Below are positions 16,256 through 23,734 of a DNA stretch of 64,000 nt, piece after piece. Below the pieces are notes generated by a model. That model did not search any database and had not been told where the DNA came from. It was given only the letters and a program-made list of their open reading frames with translations. Location of the stretch: positions 434,001 to 498,000 of the forward strand of contig NZ_AQWP01000002.1 in NCBI RefSeq assembly GCF_000375585.1. Direction: 5' to 3'. Position 1 is the stretch's first letter; each line of letters opens with the position of its first letter. This DNA comes from Sinorhizobium meliloti 4H41 (lineage in GTDB: Bacteria > Pseudomonadota > Alphaproteobacteria > Rhizobiales > Rhizobiaceae). Made by a program: the position numbers and the translations under genes.

Positions 16256-16411
16256 TCAGATTCTGCCCATCAAGAGCAAGATCAACAGGACCACGACCAG
16301 AACGCCGAGAATTCCCGAAGGGCCGTATCCCCAGCCGGACGAGTAGGGCCAGGCCGGAATGGCGCCGATCAAAAGCAGGATCAGAATAATGAGGAGGACG
16401 GTGCCAAGCAT
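16256..16411 (-). CDS. DUF3309-family 51-residue membrane protein
   Basis: The sequence MLGTVLLIILILLLIGAIP, then WPYSSGWGYGPSG and a second hydrophobic run (ILGVLVVVLLILLLMGRI) matches DUF3309. It is two membrane helices joined by an aromatic/glycine loop. ATG 16411 has AAGGGAG upstream at good spacing. These proteins are widespread in Alphaproteobacteria, often stress-linked, with unknown function. Confidence 0.85.
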   Translation of the reverse strand: MLGTVLLIILILLLIGAIPAWPYSSGWGYGPSGILGVLVVVLLILLLMGRI

Positions 16412-16690
16412 ATTGCGGTTCTCCCTTGCACGATCGAAATTTCTGCGAACGAAATCACGCGCCAAATCGAGTTTCTGCAGCGACTTTTGCGCGCCTCCGA
16501 AGATGTGGGTGCGCTACAAAGAACATCGTTCATCCTACGAATGCGAGAAGTCAGAATATGTTCCACGCCCCACGCGACCCATATGCGGGCAACACTCAAT
16601 CAGAACGGGCAGTTTCCTTGGGAGCCTGGTCCTCGTTTTCCGATTTGTCACATCTGGAACAGCGAGGCGGCGTGAAAGGGCCTTTTATCT

Positions 16691-16718
16691 GCATGTTCTC
16701 ATACGCATGAGAACATGC
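16691..16718. promoter_or_regulatory. 12-bp perfect palindromic arms upstream of 16750 gene
   Basis: GCATGTTCTCAT and ATGAGAACATGC (16691-16702, 16707-16718) flank ACGC. The downstream sequence TAATTTTCTTTTTTTC is T-rich, so the RNA could form a hairpin with a U-run just 31 bases before the start codon at 16750. As DNA it could instead be a dimeric repressor's operator. Confidence 0.6.
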
Positions 16719-16749
16719 TAATTTTCTTTTTTTCTCGGAGGGGAAACCG

Positions 16750-17154
16750 ATGCCACGTATTGCAAATCTTTATTTCAGAACGGCGATTGTTTTTTTGATC
16801 CTGGGCATTTCGATCGGCCTGCATATGTCGATCACAGGCAACCATGCCGCAACGGGCGCCCATGCCCACGCCAATCTGCTCGGCTGGGTAACCATGGCGA
16901 TTTTCGGCGGCTACCACGCGCTTAATCCTCAAAAGGCGGCAAGGCGGCTGGCGGTGATTCAGTACGCAGTCTACACCTTCGGGGTGGCCGTCCTGATCCC
17001 GTCGCTCTACCTGATGCTTTCCGGAAACACGGCCGTGGAGCCGATCGTCGCCGTTTCGTCGCTCATCGCCTTCGCCGGCGTTCTGCTCTTTGCCGTCATC
17101 ATCTTCTCGAGCAGCGAAGCGTCTGTCTCGGCAAGAGTGGCGCCGACGCATTAA
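16750..17154 (+). CDS. Small heme-copper-oxidase-like membrane protein
   Basis: A 134-residue protein with four predicted membrane helices. It contains IGLHMSITGNH and HAHANLLGWVTMAIFGGYHAL, the histidine pattern of the first helices of cytochrome oxidase subunit I/NorB-like proteins. It is far too short to be a full subunit I (normally over 450 residues), so it cannot be an oxidase alone. Similar short proteins are annotated as cytochrome c oxidase-like in rhizobia. CGGAGGGGAAACCG precedes the start. An inverted repeat sits in the leader. The stop codon overlaps that of the convergent gene. Confidence 0.75.
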   Translation: MPRIANLYFRTAIVFLILGISIGLHMSITGNHAATGAHAHANLLGWVTMAIFGGYHALNPQKAARRLAVIQYAVYTFGVAVLIPSLYLMLSGNTAVEPIVAVSSLIAFAGVLLFAVIIFSSSEASVSARVAPTH

Positions 17155-17519
17155 AGCTGCACTTTCGCAGGCGGCACGCGCTTTCGCAGGCCGCCTGCCC
17201 TCTTCCTGGCTGGAAGCAGTGGCCGGATCGCAGCGTCCAGCGCGCGGATCCGGTCGATGATCTGTTCGTCCGACAAATCGTCAACCCCGCCGGTTGCGGC
17301 ACTCAGGTCCTTCGGCAGAACCGAGGCGACGAGCTTCAGATAGGCTTCCGGCTTCTCGTCGCGAATGCGAGCGATGACCTCGCTGCCATGCTGGGCGAAA
17401 TCCGTGCGCACGGCACCGAGAAAGCTGCTCCCCAGCGGGCTGCCCTCACCTCTCGCAGCCGGCATGCCCGCCGCGTCCGGCGCTTCCGCCTCCGGCATGG
17501 CGCTCTGATCTTTCATCAT
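17151..17519 (-). CDS. Phage-type small protein of unknown function
   Basis: The 122-residue protein contains FAQHGSEVIARIRDEKPEAYLK followed by VASVLPK, a motif seen in small proteins near the packaging genes of alphaproteobacterial prophages. The N-terminus is acidic and disordered; the C-terminus is basic. It ends opposite the stop of the gene at 16750, sharing four bases. It probably is another phage remnant between the two phage clusters. ATG 17519 and 17516 are both possible. Confidence 0.62.
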   Translation of the reverse strand: MMKDQSAMPEAEAPDAAGMPAARGEGSPLGSSFLGAVRTDFAQHGSEVIARIRDEKPEAYLKLVASVLPKDLSAATGGVDDLSDEQIIDRIRALDAAIRPLLPARKRAGGLRKRVPPAKVQL

Positions 17520-17691
17520 GAATTTCTCCGCTCCTCGTCCTTCTCGGGCCGGCAGCTAATGACCACAATTTCTGGAACAATCTTTCCGCCATATGCAATC
17601 CATAATTGCGCCAGAATCCCGGATCAGATTGGCGCAACAGGACTGTGCCGCCTCGTTTATCGAAGAGAAAACCGCCACGCCAGGAGGGAAT

Positions 17692-18099
17692 ATGCGCCGA
17701 AGCCTCGCCACCGCCTTTCTCATTGCCGCATCGACGATCTCCGCCTCTGCGGGGGAACGGGGCGAACCGCAATACTTCGTGAAGGCCTGGCTTCAAATGC
17801 CTGACAGAAGTTTCGAGCACACGAGCGGCTGGTGCGATGGAGAAGATGATTGTTTCGTGCCGATCGGTGAGCACGTGATCCAGTTGCGGGATATGTCGGC
17901 CTCATCTTACACGTTCAGCTTTTGGAACGACCCCTCGCAGCAGGATGCCTGCTGCGTGAGCCACACTGGTTTTCCTACGTTGCGCCTTTGGAGCGGACGT
18001 CCCCGCGTCGTTCCTCTTTACTACACCCCGAGAGCATCAGGCGACCCGGGGCAGATACTCTTCGGCAACCTCGTCATAGCAGTCGAGTACTTAGGCTAA
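17692..18099 (+). CDS. Exported small protein of unknown function
   Basis: A 135-residue protein starting MRRSLATAFLIAASTISASA, a clear Sec signal, with CAGGAGGGAAT as ribosome binding site. The mature part is rich in aromatic residues and has two pairs of cysteines (CDGEDDC and DACC) that may form disulfides. I do not recognise a family. Probably periplasmic and structural. Confidence 0.72.
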   Translation: MRRSLATAFLIAASTISASAGERGEPQYFVKAWLQMPDRSFEHTSGWCDGEDDCFVPIGEHVIQLRDMSASSYTFSFWNDPSQQDACCVSHTGFPTLRLWSGRPRVVPLYYTPRASGDPGQILFGNLVIAVEYLG

Positions 18100-18299
18100 C
18101 CGCCTCCGATCGCCGAAGCCAGATCTCTGAAGCGGATCCGTTGGGAAAGCATGTTGGATGCCGCCTGTTCCCGCCATCTCGATAACGCCTGTTTAAGTGT
18201 CATCGTTGGCCCAGGAGGGGCTGGCCCTTCCTTTCACTCATGGACTTCTCCTCATGAACATTTGCGTTTCGCGGGTATTGCGGTGGATCAAATTCATTT

Positions 18300-18429
18300 G
18301 CGGCCGGCGATGCCGCCCACTCGCCCGGCGCCGCTGGCGCCTGGATCATGCGAGATATTGGGGTCAACGCGTCTTCACGCAGAATCCGCCTCGCGGATTC
18401 GGGTGACGCGGAAGCGCATCGCCGGCCGC
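18300..18429. repeat. Palindromic mosaic element A (RIME-like)
   Basis: Outer arms GCGGCCGGCGATGC (18300-18313) and GCATCGCCGGCCGC (18416-18429) are perfect complements over 14 bp. Inside is a perfect hairpin GAATCCGC-CTC-GCGGATTC (18382-18400), flanked by CGCGTC/GACGCG. Nested palindromes in intergenic DNA are typical of the mosaic elements described in Rhizobium/Sinorhizobium. Confidence 0.6.
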
Positions 18430-18546
18430 ACACGGCGCCGCGGCGTCTTGGAACGCGCGGCATCGCCGTGAACCATGAATTGGAAGTGAGGAGCACGCCG
18501 CGCCGAGAGGAGCGCCGGACGTTTTCGAGGTCGCCTCCGCAGGATC

Positions 18547-18690
18547 GGAGCAGGATTGCAATTCCTGCTCCACTCTCATCTCTCTGTGCTTGTCACAGAA
18601 ATCCAGCAGCGCCGCGTCTGCGGCGCGGGAAGCGTTCTTTCGGCCAAGGCTTGGTTTCACTGGACCCTGTGACGAGCACAGGGACGATGA
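18547..18690. repeat. Palindromic mosaic element B (RIME-like)
   Basis: A hairpin GGAGCAGGA/TCCTGCTCC (18547-18571) is followed by a long imperfect inverted repeat. Its arms run 18576-18606 (CTGTGCTTGTCACAG core) and 18660-18690 (CTGTGACGAGCACAG core). Between them are GCGCCGC-GTCT-GCGGCGC (18609-18626) and CCAAG-G-CTTGG (18644-18654). This sequence type recurs in Sinorhizobium intergenic regions as far as I recall. Confidence 0.7.
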
Positions 18691-19247
18691 GATCAAACAA
18701 GCCGCGGCGGGTATCACAATGCTGAAGCCCTGAGAGGATAAAATTCCTATCCTTGATTTATGGAATACCGCAAATGCCTCTCGGTGCGCAAGCCTTCGTC
18801 ACGCCAAGAGCGCTTGTTTTTCGATTTGCCCACGGGAAATCTCTCCGATGTCTCACGGCGGACCGCAGGAGGTAAGTTCGCCTGCTGCTGCCAACGCGCA
18901 GGCCGCTATGAACCCGCTGCTCGGATGCCTGCTTGATGAAGAGGCCGCTCAAATTTTGTTGTACAGATGTATATTATAATTTCCTTGCATAAGACATTGG
19001 CCTCTGCTTCAATCCTGAAAGGCTGATGCTTGAGGGCTTGGGTATATATTTCGATAATGATGTCTCGGATGAACGGCAGCGATCGGTTCGCTATCGTTGC
19101 TCGATGTCGGACGACGTTTCGTGCCGAGGCAAAACACATTGCTTTGAACATTACTATAGAGACTGAAATTTAGGCCAGTATCCCGATCGTCGGGGAACCA
19201 CGACAGCCCGCAATGCATTTGCCTTCCCGAGAGAAGGAGCTTCGTCC

Positions 19248-19448
19248 ATGCGCAATCCTTGGATCTATGTCGCCGTCGGTTTCATCGTCGGTGCCGGCTT
19301 GTTCGTCACCACGGCCTGGCACCGCACGCCCCTCGCCGAATCCGGTCAGTTCGCCAGCGTAAAACTTGAAAAGACCGACCGCCTGCAGGGTGGCGTCCAG
19401 ACTTCGTTCGTCATGGAGCGTTTCGGCCCGGTTAAATCCGTCGAGTAA
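19248..19448 (+). CDS. Single-helix small membrane protein, unknown
   Basis: A 66-residue protein with one N-terminal membrane helix (IYVAVGFIVGAGLFVTTAW) and a short polar C-terminus. GAGAAGGAGC precedes ATG 19248. The helix lacks a clear cleavage site, so it is probably an anchored inner-membrane protein. No family recognised. Confidence 0.62.
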   Translation: MRNPWIYVAVGFIVGAGLFVTTAWHRTPLAESGQFASVKLEKTDRLQGGVQTSFVMERFGPVKSVE

Positions 19449-19611
19449 CCGGGCACGACGTTCAAACCTGCACTGGACCATTTACAGGTGCGGCAGGCAG
19501 CGCTTCAGGCATGCCGGGCACCGCCGCGAACTCTTGCTTTCCGCCGCCGGATGCGCAAGTTACTCGCGCCGGGGTCATGCCGGCGCTGAATGGCGAACGA
19601 GGAAAACTGCG

Positions 19612-19791
19612 GTGAGTCCAGATAACAAGCCAGATGCCGAAATCAGGGTCGAAAAGCGAACGAACGGGCGCTGGGCCTTCGTCCTCAGCTATCGCGGCGT
19701 CACCTATCCGGCCCAGGGTCAGTTCGCCACTCAGCTTCAGGCGCAGTCCGCGGCTTACGTCGCAATGAAGCTCCTGCGCAAAACGCGCTGA
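19612..19791 (+). CDS. Small soluble protein, unknown (GTG start)
   Basis: The 59-residue reading frame starts with GTG 19612 after GAGGAAAA. The product has IRVEKRTNGRWAFVLSYRGV and ends in a helical QAQSAAYVAMKLLRKTR, which looks like a small alpha/beta fold. Composition is protein-like and distinct from surrounding non-coding DNA. Function unknown. Confidence 0.52.
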   Translation: MSPDNKPDAEIRVEKRTNGRWAFVLSYRGVTYPAQGQFATQLQAQSAAYVAMKLLRKTR

Positions 19792-19804
19792 GGGGTTACT
19801 CCCT

Positions 19805-20221
19805 CTAATTGTAAGGCGAGTTACACCGGCGGCGCCCGCCGTCGAAGGGCTGAAACGTGTCGTCCGCAGCGCGATACGAGGCGTACCGCTCCTGGCACCA
19901 GCGAAGATGCGCATTGGCGTCGAACTGCCCCCTTTGCCGTTGGCGCAGGCGCGATCTGTCCACCGCCCGGGGCGAAGGGCCTCCCACCGTCGCACCGGGG
20001 CCTATGCCAATGTCGGGAGCCCTGCCGCGATAGCGGGAGCCGTAGTTCGGATATCGCTGTTGCAGGAAGTCGCGGTATTCCCTCTCGATAAAGAGATCGT
20101 GGTTGCTGCTGCCCGCGGGACGACCGGCGCAAATTCCCGTGCTGCACGTCTGGGCTTGCGCCGGTAGCATACCTGTCGCTACGGCAATCACCGCAAAGGC
20201 GAGCATTGCTGAAGCTTTCAC
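19805..20221 (-). CDS. BA14K-like exported protein
   Basis: The 138-residue protein has a signal peptide (MKASAMLAFAVIAVATGMLPAQAQ) and ends with WCQERYASYRAADDTFQPFDG followed by RRRC. That is the BA14K motif, where a Cys..RY.SY...tF.pfdG...C block closes the protein. BA14K proteins were described as immunoreactive, lectin-like cell-surface proteins in Brucella. The start is GTG 20221 with AAGGTGAG upstream. Monocistronic. Confidence 0.8.
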   Translation of the reverse strand: MKASAMLAFAVIAVATGMLPAQAQTCSTGICAGRPAGSSNHDLFIEREYRDFLQQRYPNYGSRYRGRAPDIGIGPGATVGGPSPRAVDRSRLRQRQRGQFDANAHLRWCQERYASYRAADDTFQPFDGGRRRCNSPYN

Positions 20222-20417
20222 GGACTCACCTTCTTTCTGCTCCGGGGAAACGGTCGATGCGCCTCGACATGCTGGTTCGAGGCACCTTCGCATTGAAAGC
20301 ATTTAATCTCTATTCGCCCAAAAGTGCAGCGGTTTTTGGGACTACGGCTTGCCCGGCATTCTTGTGGCACGGTCTGAACCGGCTTAGGCCGGATCGAGCT
20401 ATAGGATATTATTCCTA

Positions 20418-21035
20418 TTATGGAGTAAGCGAAATATCCTTCTTCCCATATTCGCGCAAGCCCTTTTCGAAGAGGAGGGCATTCAGGCCCCGCTTCAGCC
20501 AATCCAATTGGGCTTCCGGCATCATTCTCAACCCTTCGTAATCCATCACGCAGACGTTGAAGACGGTGGCTTTCACCTGCCGCCCCTCCTCGCATCCGAG
20601 CAACAGGCCTTCAAGCCTCATCATTCTCTCCGCCGCGTTCTTCGCCTTCACGGCGCGGGCCTCGCTCGGCTCGCTTGCATGTCCTCTTACGTGGCCGATT
20701 TGCTGGGCCCTGATGCTTGGAAACGGAATGCCCGTCAAATGATAATAGCGCACCATCGTCGCCGCGTAGTCGTCGCCCGCCTCCCGCTGCTGCTCGGTAA
20801 TCCGCCCGTCTAGAAACAGCCGGCCGAGCGTGTAGCCGGCAAGCGCGCCTCTGGTCTCTAGGCCATGCATGCGCTTGCGCGCTGCAAGCGCCACAGCCAT
20901 GGCCTCCTTTTCGCTTTCCTGTTTGGACCACTCCGGCTTTATCTTGCCGCATGCAAAGCGCTCGGCATTGGCCTTCCGCGGCCGTCCGAGTTGTGCCTTG
21001 CGCTTTGCACGCAATTTCTGAGCCTTGGTCAACAT
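20418..21035 (-). CDS. Phage-like protein of unknown function
   Basis: A 205-residue basic protein (LTKAQKLRAKRKAQLGRPRK at the N-terminus) with helical middle and C-terminal parts. It has no catalytic motif I recognise. A similar layout is common in small genes beside alphaproteobacterial phage immunity regions, and its neighbours are a DnaA-like protein and an S24 repressor. AAAGGATTCCC precedes ATG 21035. It may bind nucleic acid, given the Lys/Arg-rich start. A small inverted repeat, ATAGGA/TCCTAT, lies at its stop codon (20401-20418). Confidence 0.62.
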   Translation of the reverse strand: MLTKAQKLRAKRKAQLGRPRKANAERFACGKIKPEWSKQESEKEAMAVALAARKRMHGLETRGALAGYTLGRLFLDGRITEQQREAGDDYAATMVRYYHLTGIPFPSIRAQQIGHVRGHASEPSEARAVKAKNAAERMMRLEGLLLGCEEGRQVKATVFNVCVMDYEGLRMMPEAQLDWLKRGLNALLFEKGLREYGKKDISLTP

Positions 21036-21157
21036 GGGAATCCTTTCGAGCGTGGTGATTGAGACATCCGTTGCGGGCGACCTGCCGTGAAGCGGCGGGA
21101 CGTGACGGTATTCAGGGTGAACTGAGGGTGGGTATGGAATGCGAGCCGCCGCAGGGC

Positions 21158-21694
21158 TCAGCCGAAGGTGTCATCTCTGGAAGCTGTCCGGCTTCCGGCG
21201 CCGCCATCATTCACGACCGCAAGCACGGTCGTGTGGTCTCGATGGAAGATGCGGCCGATCCCCGCCAGCGAGAGATCCCGGCGGCGCTCATAGATCGCGC
21301 GCATGCAGGCATGCCTCGGCTTCACCAGCCGGCGCTCCCGGCGCACACTGATGATGTCGTCCCAGCTCACACCGGGAAAATCCTCGAGCACGGCGGCAAC
21401 GATTTCCTCGATCGGCGCTCTGTCGCGGCCGCCCACATTCGACGCACCGGTATCTCGGCTGCCAAGCAGAATTCGGGCCTGCGCGAGCAGCCGCGCTTCC
21501 GCATCGGCGAGATCGGCTTCCAGTCTCGCAATCCGCCGTCCTTTCGCTTCGTTGTCGGAAGCAAGGTCGACCAATTGTCCTTCGAGTTCTTTGATGCGCG
21601 CAGATCTGCCCATCGCTTCGCTCGGGCGGGCCAGCCGCTCCCGTACGCCGCGATAGTGTCGAGTCTGCCTTGCCAGTTCCGAATTCTCCGCCAC
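21158..21694 (-). CDS. DnaA domain IV-like helix-turn-helix protein
   Basis: The 178-residue protein has a coiled-coil N-terminal half (IKELEGQLVDLASDNEAKG...). Its C-terminal ~80 residues resemble DnaA domain IV, with RHACMRAIYERRRDLSLAGIG and the signature RDHTTVL. The AAA+ domain of DnaA is absent. Such stand-alone domains bind DnaA-box-like DNA and occur in phages and plasmids. The start is GTG 21694 with GGGAG upstream. It is divergent from the repressor gene, so the shared intergenic region may control both. It could regulate replication or transcription; this is inference. Confidence 0.75.
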   Translation of the reverse strand: MAENSELARQTRHYRGVRERLARPSEAMGRSARIKELEGQLVDLASDNEAKGRRIARLEADLADAEARLLAQARILLGSRDTGASNVGGRDRAPIEEIVAAVLEDFPGVSWDDIISVRRERRLVKPRHACMRAIYERRRDLSLAGIGRIFHRDHTTVLAVVNDGGAGSRTASRDDTFG

Positions 21695-21752
21695 TGTTCT
21701 TGAACTCCCTTTCCCGTGCTCCCAGCAGTCGCGGTGCCTCCGCAGCCGCGAC

Positions 21753-21778
21753 TTGACTTTACCAATGACATCTATAAT
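21753..21778 (+). promoter_or_regulatory. Candidate repressor promoter (-35 TTGACT, -10 TATAAT)
   Basis: TTGACT (21753-21758) and a consensus TATAAT (21773-21778) lie upstream of the repressor start at 21829, with a short 14-base spacer. Transcription would begin around 21785-21790, inside the operator-like palindrome at 21788. The short spacer makes the -35 assignment doubtful; the -10 is good. Confidence 0.5.
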
Positions 21779-21787
21779 GTCGTGGTG

Positions 21788-21806
21788 TCAACATGATTTA
21801 TGTTAT
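21788..21806. promoter_or_regulatory. Operator-like site in repressor promoter
   Basis: TCAACATGATTTATGTTAT matches the perfect palindrome at 22601-22619 at most positions, with only transition-type or end changes. A further half-site TCAACAT follows at 21806-21812. Its position over the start of transcription fits autoregulation. Confidence 0.6.
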
Positions 21807-21828
21807 CAACATTGCTAAGTCCCGTATC

Positions 21829-22518
21829 ATGAGCGAAAGAGCTGAAAGATTGCGCGAGGCGCGCGTCAAAGCGGGGTACCGGTTCGCCTCCGACGCAGCG
21901 AATGCCTTGGGCATCGTGGCCTCGACCTATCGCGCCCACGAGAATGGGCAGAATGAGTTCGAACTCAGCGAAGCCGAGATCTACGGCCGCAAGTTCAATG
22001 TCGATCCGCTTTGGCTGCTGACCGGCACCAACCGCCGAAGCTCCACGGGCTCCGCGACCGGCTCGACAATGGTCGAAGTCGACGCGCCGAACGCCCGGAT
22101 CGGCGCCAAGGTAATCGGCCAGGGGGAAAAGATCCCGGTCTTCGGTCAGGCAGTCGGCGGGGTTGATGGTGAATTCATAATGAACGGCAACGTGCTGTAC
22201 GAAGTCATGGCGCCGCCGATACTCTCGGACATCTCGGGCGCCTATGCGGTCTCGGTTTCAGGCGATTCGATGTACCCGCGTTACGAAGACGGCGAGGTCT
22301 GCTTCGTTGATCCCAGCCGCCGCGTCCGGAAAGGCGACTACGTGATCGCTCAGATTCGGCTGGAAGAAGGCGGGGCCCTGCTGGCCTACGTCAAGAAGTT
22401 CGTGCGCCACAACAGCTCCGAACTGGTTCTCGAGCAGTTCAACCCCCATAAGGAACTGCGCTTCGAAGCCTGTACCGTTCACTCCGTCCATTATATCGCG
22501 CTCGCCGGCAACGCCTGA
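21829..22518 (+). CDS. Phage-type transcriptional repressor (HTH + S24/LexA-like domain)
   Basis: The 229-residue protein has an N-terminal helix-turn-helix (RAERLREARVKAGYRF, AANALGIVASTYRAHENG) and a C-terminal S24 peptidase-like domain. That domain has VSGDSMYPRYEDGE with Ser147 and AYVKKF with Lys189/190, the LexA/CI self-cleavage dyad. No classical Ala-Gly cleavage dipeptide is obvious; AVGG at 108-111 is the nearest. It probably represses the genes downstream and itself through the TCAACA palindromes. RecA-stimulated release is possible if cleavage occurs. The start at 21829 places the HTH at the N-terminus. Confidence 0.88.
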   Translation: MSERAERLREARVKAGYRFASDAANALGIVASTYRAHENGQNEFELSEAEIYGRKFNVDPLWLLTGTNRRSSTGSATGSTMVEVDAPNARIGAKVIGQGEKIPVFGQAVGGVDGEFIMNGNVLYEVMAPPILSDISGAYAVSVSGDSMYPRYEDGEVCFVDPSRRVRKGDYVIAQIRLEEGGALLAYVKKFVRHNSSELVLEQFNPHKELRFEACTVHSVHYIALAGNA

Positions 22519-22600
22519 GAACGCAAAGACCCCAGGCGGGAGTCGACCAGCGAGCTTATTCCTTTGTCGCACCCCAACGACATCCCCCATGTCGGCTAAT

Positions 22601-22619
22601 TCAACACGATTCGTGTTGA
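22601..22619. promoter_or_regulatory. 19-bp perfect palindromic operator overlapping a -35 box
   Basis: TCAACACGA-T-TCGTGTTGA is a perfect palindrome downstream of the repressor gene and upstream of 22713. Its right half overlaps a consensus -35 TTGACA (22616-22621), so a bound repressor would block the promoter of the two downstream genes. A near-copy lies in the repressor's own promoter. Confidence 0.72.
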
Positions 22620-22712
22620 CATGTATCGTGTCGGATGCAATGTTGGGTGAACACAGGGCAGAATTGCACGGCGGACGAACGCCGGCAGCGATACGAGGAG
22701 AATAAGCGCCAC

Positions 22713-23042
22713 ATGTCCCTCCCCCGAATCAGATCCGATCTTCATGGCCAGGTCGACGAACTCTTCGCCGCCGACTTTCTCCGTTCGACCGACGCGCAGA
22801 ACCAGATGGCGCTCAAGTGCTTTCTCTCCTCCGCCTATTCCAGTCTGGCTTCGCTCGCCTGGCATCTTGGTGCAGATGGGCATGTCTTCCAGCGTGAAGC
22901 CCGGCCCGCGACGGATCTCGTCGACGACGCCTTCTTCGCACTCAATCGCGAGCGTGAGTTCGGCAGCGGCGCGGATGCGAGCCAGGTCCAGCGGCAGCTC
23001 GGTACGCACAATCCCCGGCAGCAATTCGGAGGCGCCCTGTGA
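22713..23042 (+). CDS. Small protein behind repressor-controlled promoter, unknown
   Basis: The 109-residue protein starts MSLPRIRSDLHGQVDELFAA; the middle is helical (SSAYSSLASLAWHLGADG). A longer frame opens at 22635, but the ATG at 22713 has GAGGAG upstream. It has no recognised domain. It is the first gene after the 19-bp operator and overlaps the next gene by 4 bases (GTGA), so both are probably co-regulated by the S24 repressor. It may be an early phage gene or an accessory cargo. Confidence 0.58.
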   Translation: MSLPRIRSDLHGQVDELFAADFLRSTDAQNQMALKCFLSSAYSSLASLAWHLGADGHVFQREARPATDLVDDAFFALNREREFGSGADASQVQRQLGTHNPRQQFGGAL

Positions 23043-23734
23043 TCCGCGCCGAGACATACGCCGTCATCAATCTCGCTGCCCTCAATCTCATCGAGGCTGT
23101 CAGTGCCGCCTACTTCGTCACCGAAAGCCAGGCCATCGCCCGTCACGAGTTTCGCGCTCGCGAAATGCTGAAGAAAATCGCCTTCGCTCTCGGCTACGAT
23201 CTGGCTGAAGCGGCGGCGCAGGACGATCGGCCGCAACGGAGAGTCGGCGCGGAGTCGCCGCAGGCACGACCGGTCTCAGGCTTGTATCCGCCGAGCTTGC
23301 GGCACCGAACGATGATCGTTGAGGCGCCCGCCTTTACGCTTCAATCGTCGTCGGGAGGGCACGGCCATTTAGCGGGCGCGGCCAGTCCCGACGGCAACTT
23401 GGTCGCGCCGTCACCGCAGGTGAGATCGACCTGTTCCTGTGTGAGCCCGGACGCTCTGGAAAGGTCGACGCCCTCTATCCTCGTCAGGAAAAGAAAGGCG
23501 CGATCCAGATCGATCGGTCCTTCGAGAACCGCACCGCTCAGCTTGGCGCGCGAAAGATTGGCCATCGCGAAGCGCGTGCCCGTTAGTACGGCCTTGTCGA
23601 AATTGGCGCGCCCGAGTTCCGCTTTCTCGAAGTCGGCGCCTGCCAGCCGTGCTCCGCTGAAGTCGGTGCGCTGCAGCTCGGCACTCGCGAAGGATGCATT
23701 CTCCGCAGAGATAGCTGAAAAGTTGCCGCGATAG
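23039..23734 (+). CDS. Unknown protein overlapping 22713 gene; C-terminal half antisense to pentapeptide gene
   Basis: A GTG at 23039 overlaps the preceding stop by 4 bases, the classic signature of translational coupling. The first ~95 residues (AVINLAALNLIEAVSAAYFVTE, MLKKIAFALGYDLAEA) look like a normal helical protein. The frame then stays open to 23734, running 394 bases antisense across the pentapeptide-repeat gene, and the product there is Ser/Arg/Pro-rich. Most likely the native C-terminus was lost and the frame now reads into the neighbour. The start region is credible, the end is not. Confidence 0.45.
   Translation: MIRAETYAVINLAALNLIEAVSAAYFVTESQAIARHEFRAREMLKKIAFALGYDLAEAAAQDDRPQRRVGAESPQARPVSGLYPPSLRHRTMIVEAPAFTLQSSSGGHGHLAGAASPDGNLVAPSPQVRSTCSCVSPDALERSTPSILVRKRKARSRSIGPSRTAPLSLARERLAIAKRVPVSTALSKLARPSSAFSKSAPASRAPLKSVRCSSALAKDAFSAEIAEKLPR

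Larger units (their letters stand above)
18100..19247. other. 1.1-kb gene-free block with mosaic repeats
   Basis: No reading frame here has a plausible start, composition or motif. The block holds two palindromic composite elements (18300-18429 and 18547-18690). The right part (18730-19247) is more AT-rich and shows nothing I can name, apart from the promoter region of the gene at 19248. Confidence 0.6.

Noticed and set aside
18200-18496. 98-codon reverse-strand frame in the gene-free block
   Set aside because: It runs through the palindromic element A and has a repeat-derived, Arg/Pro-rich product.
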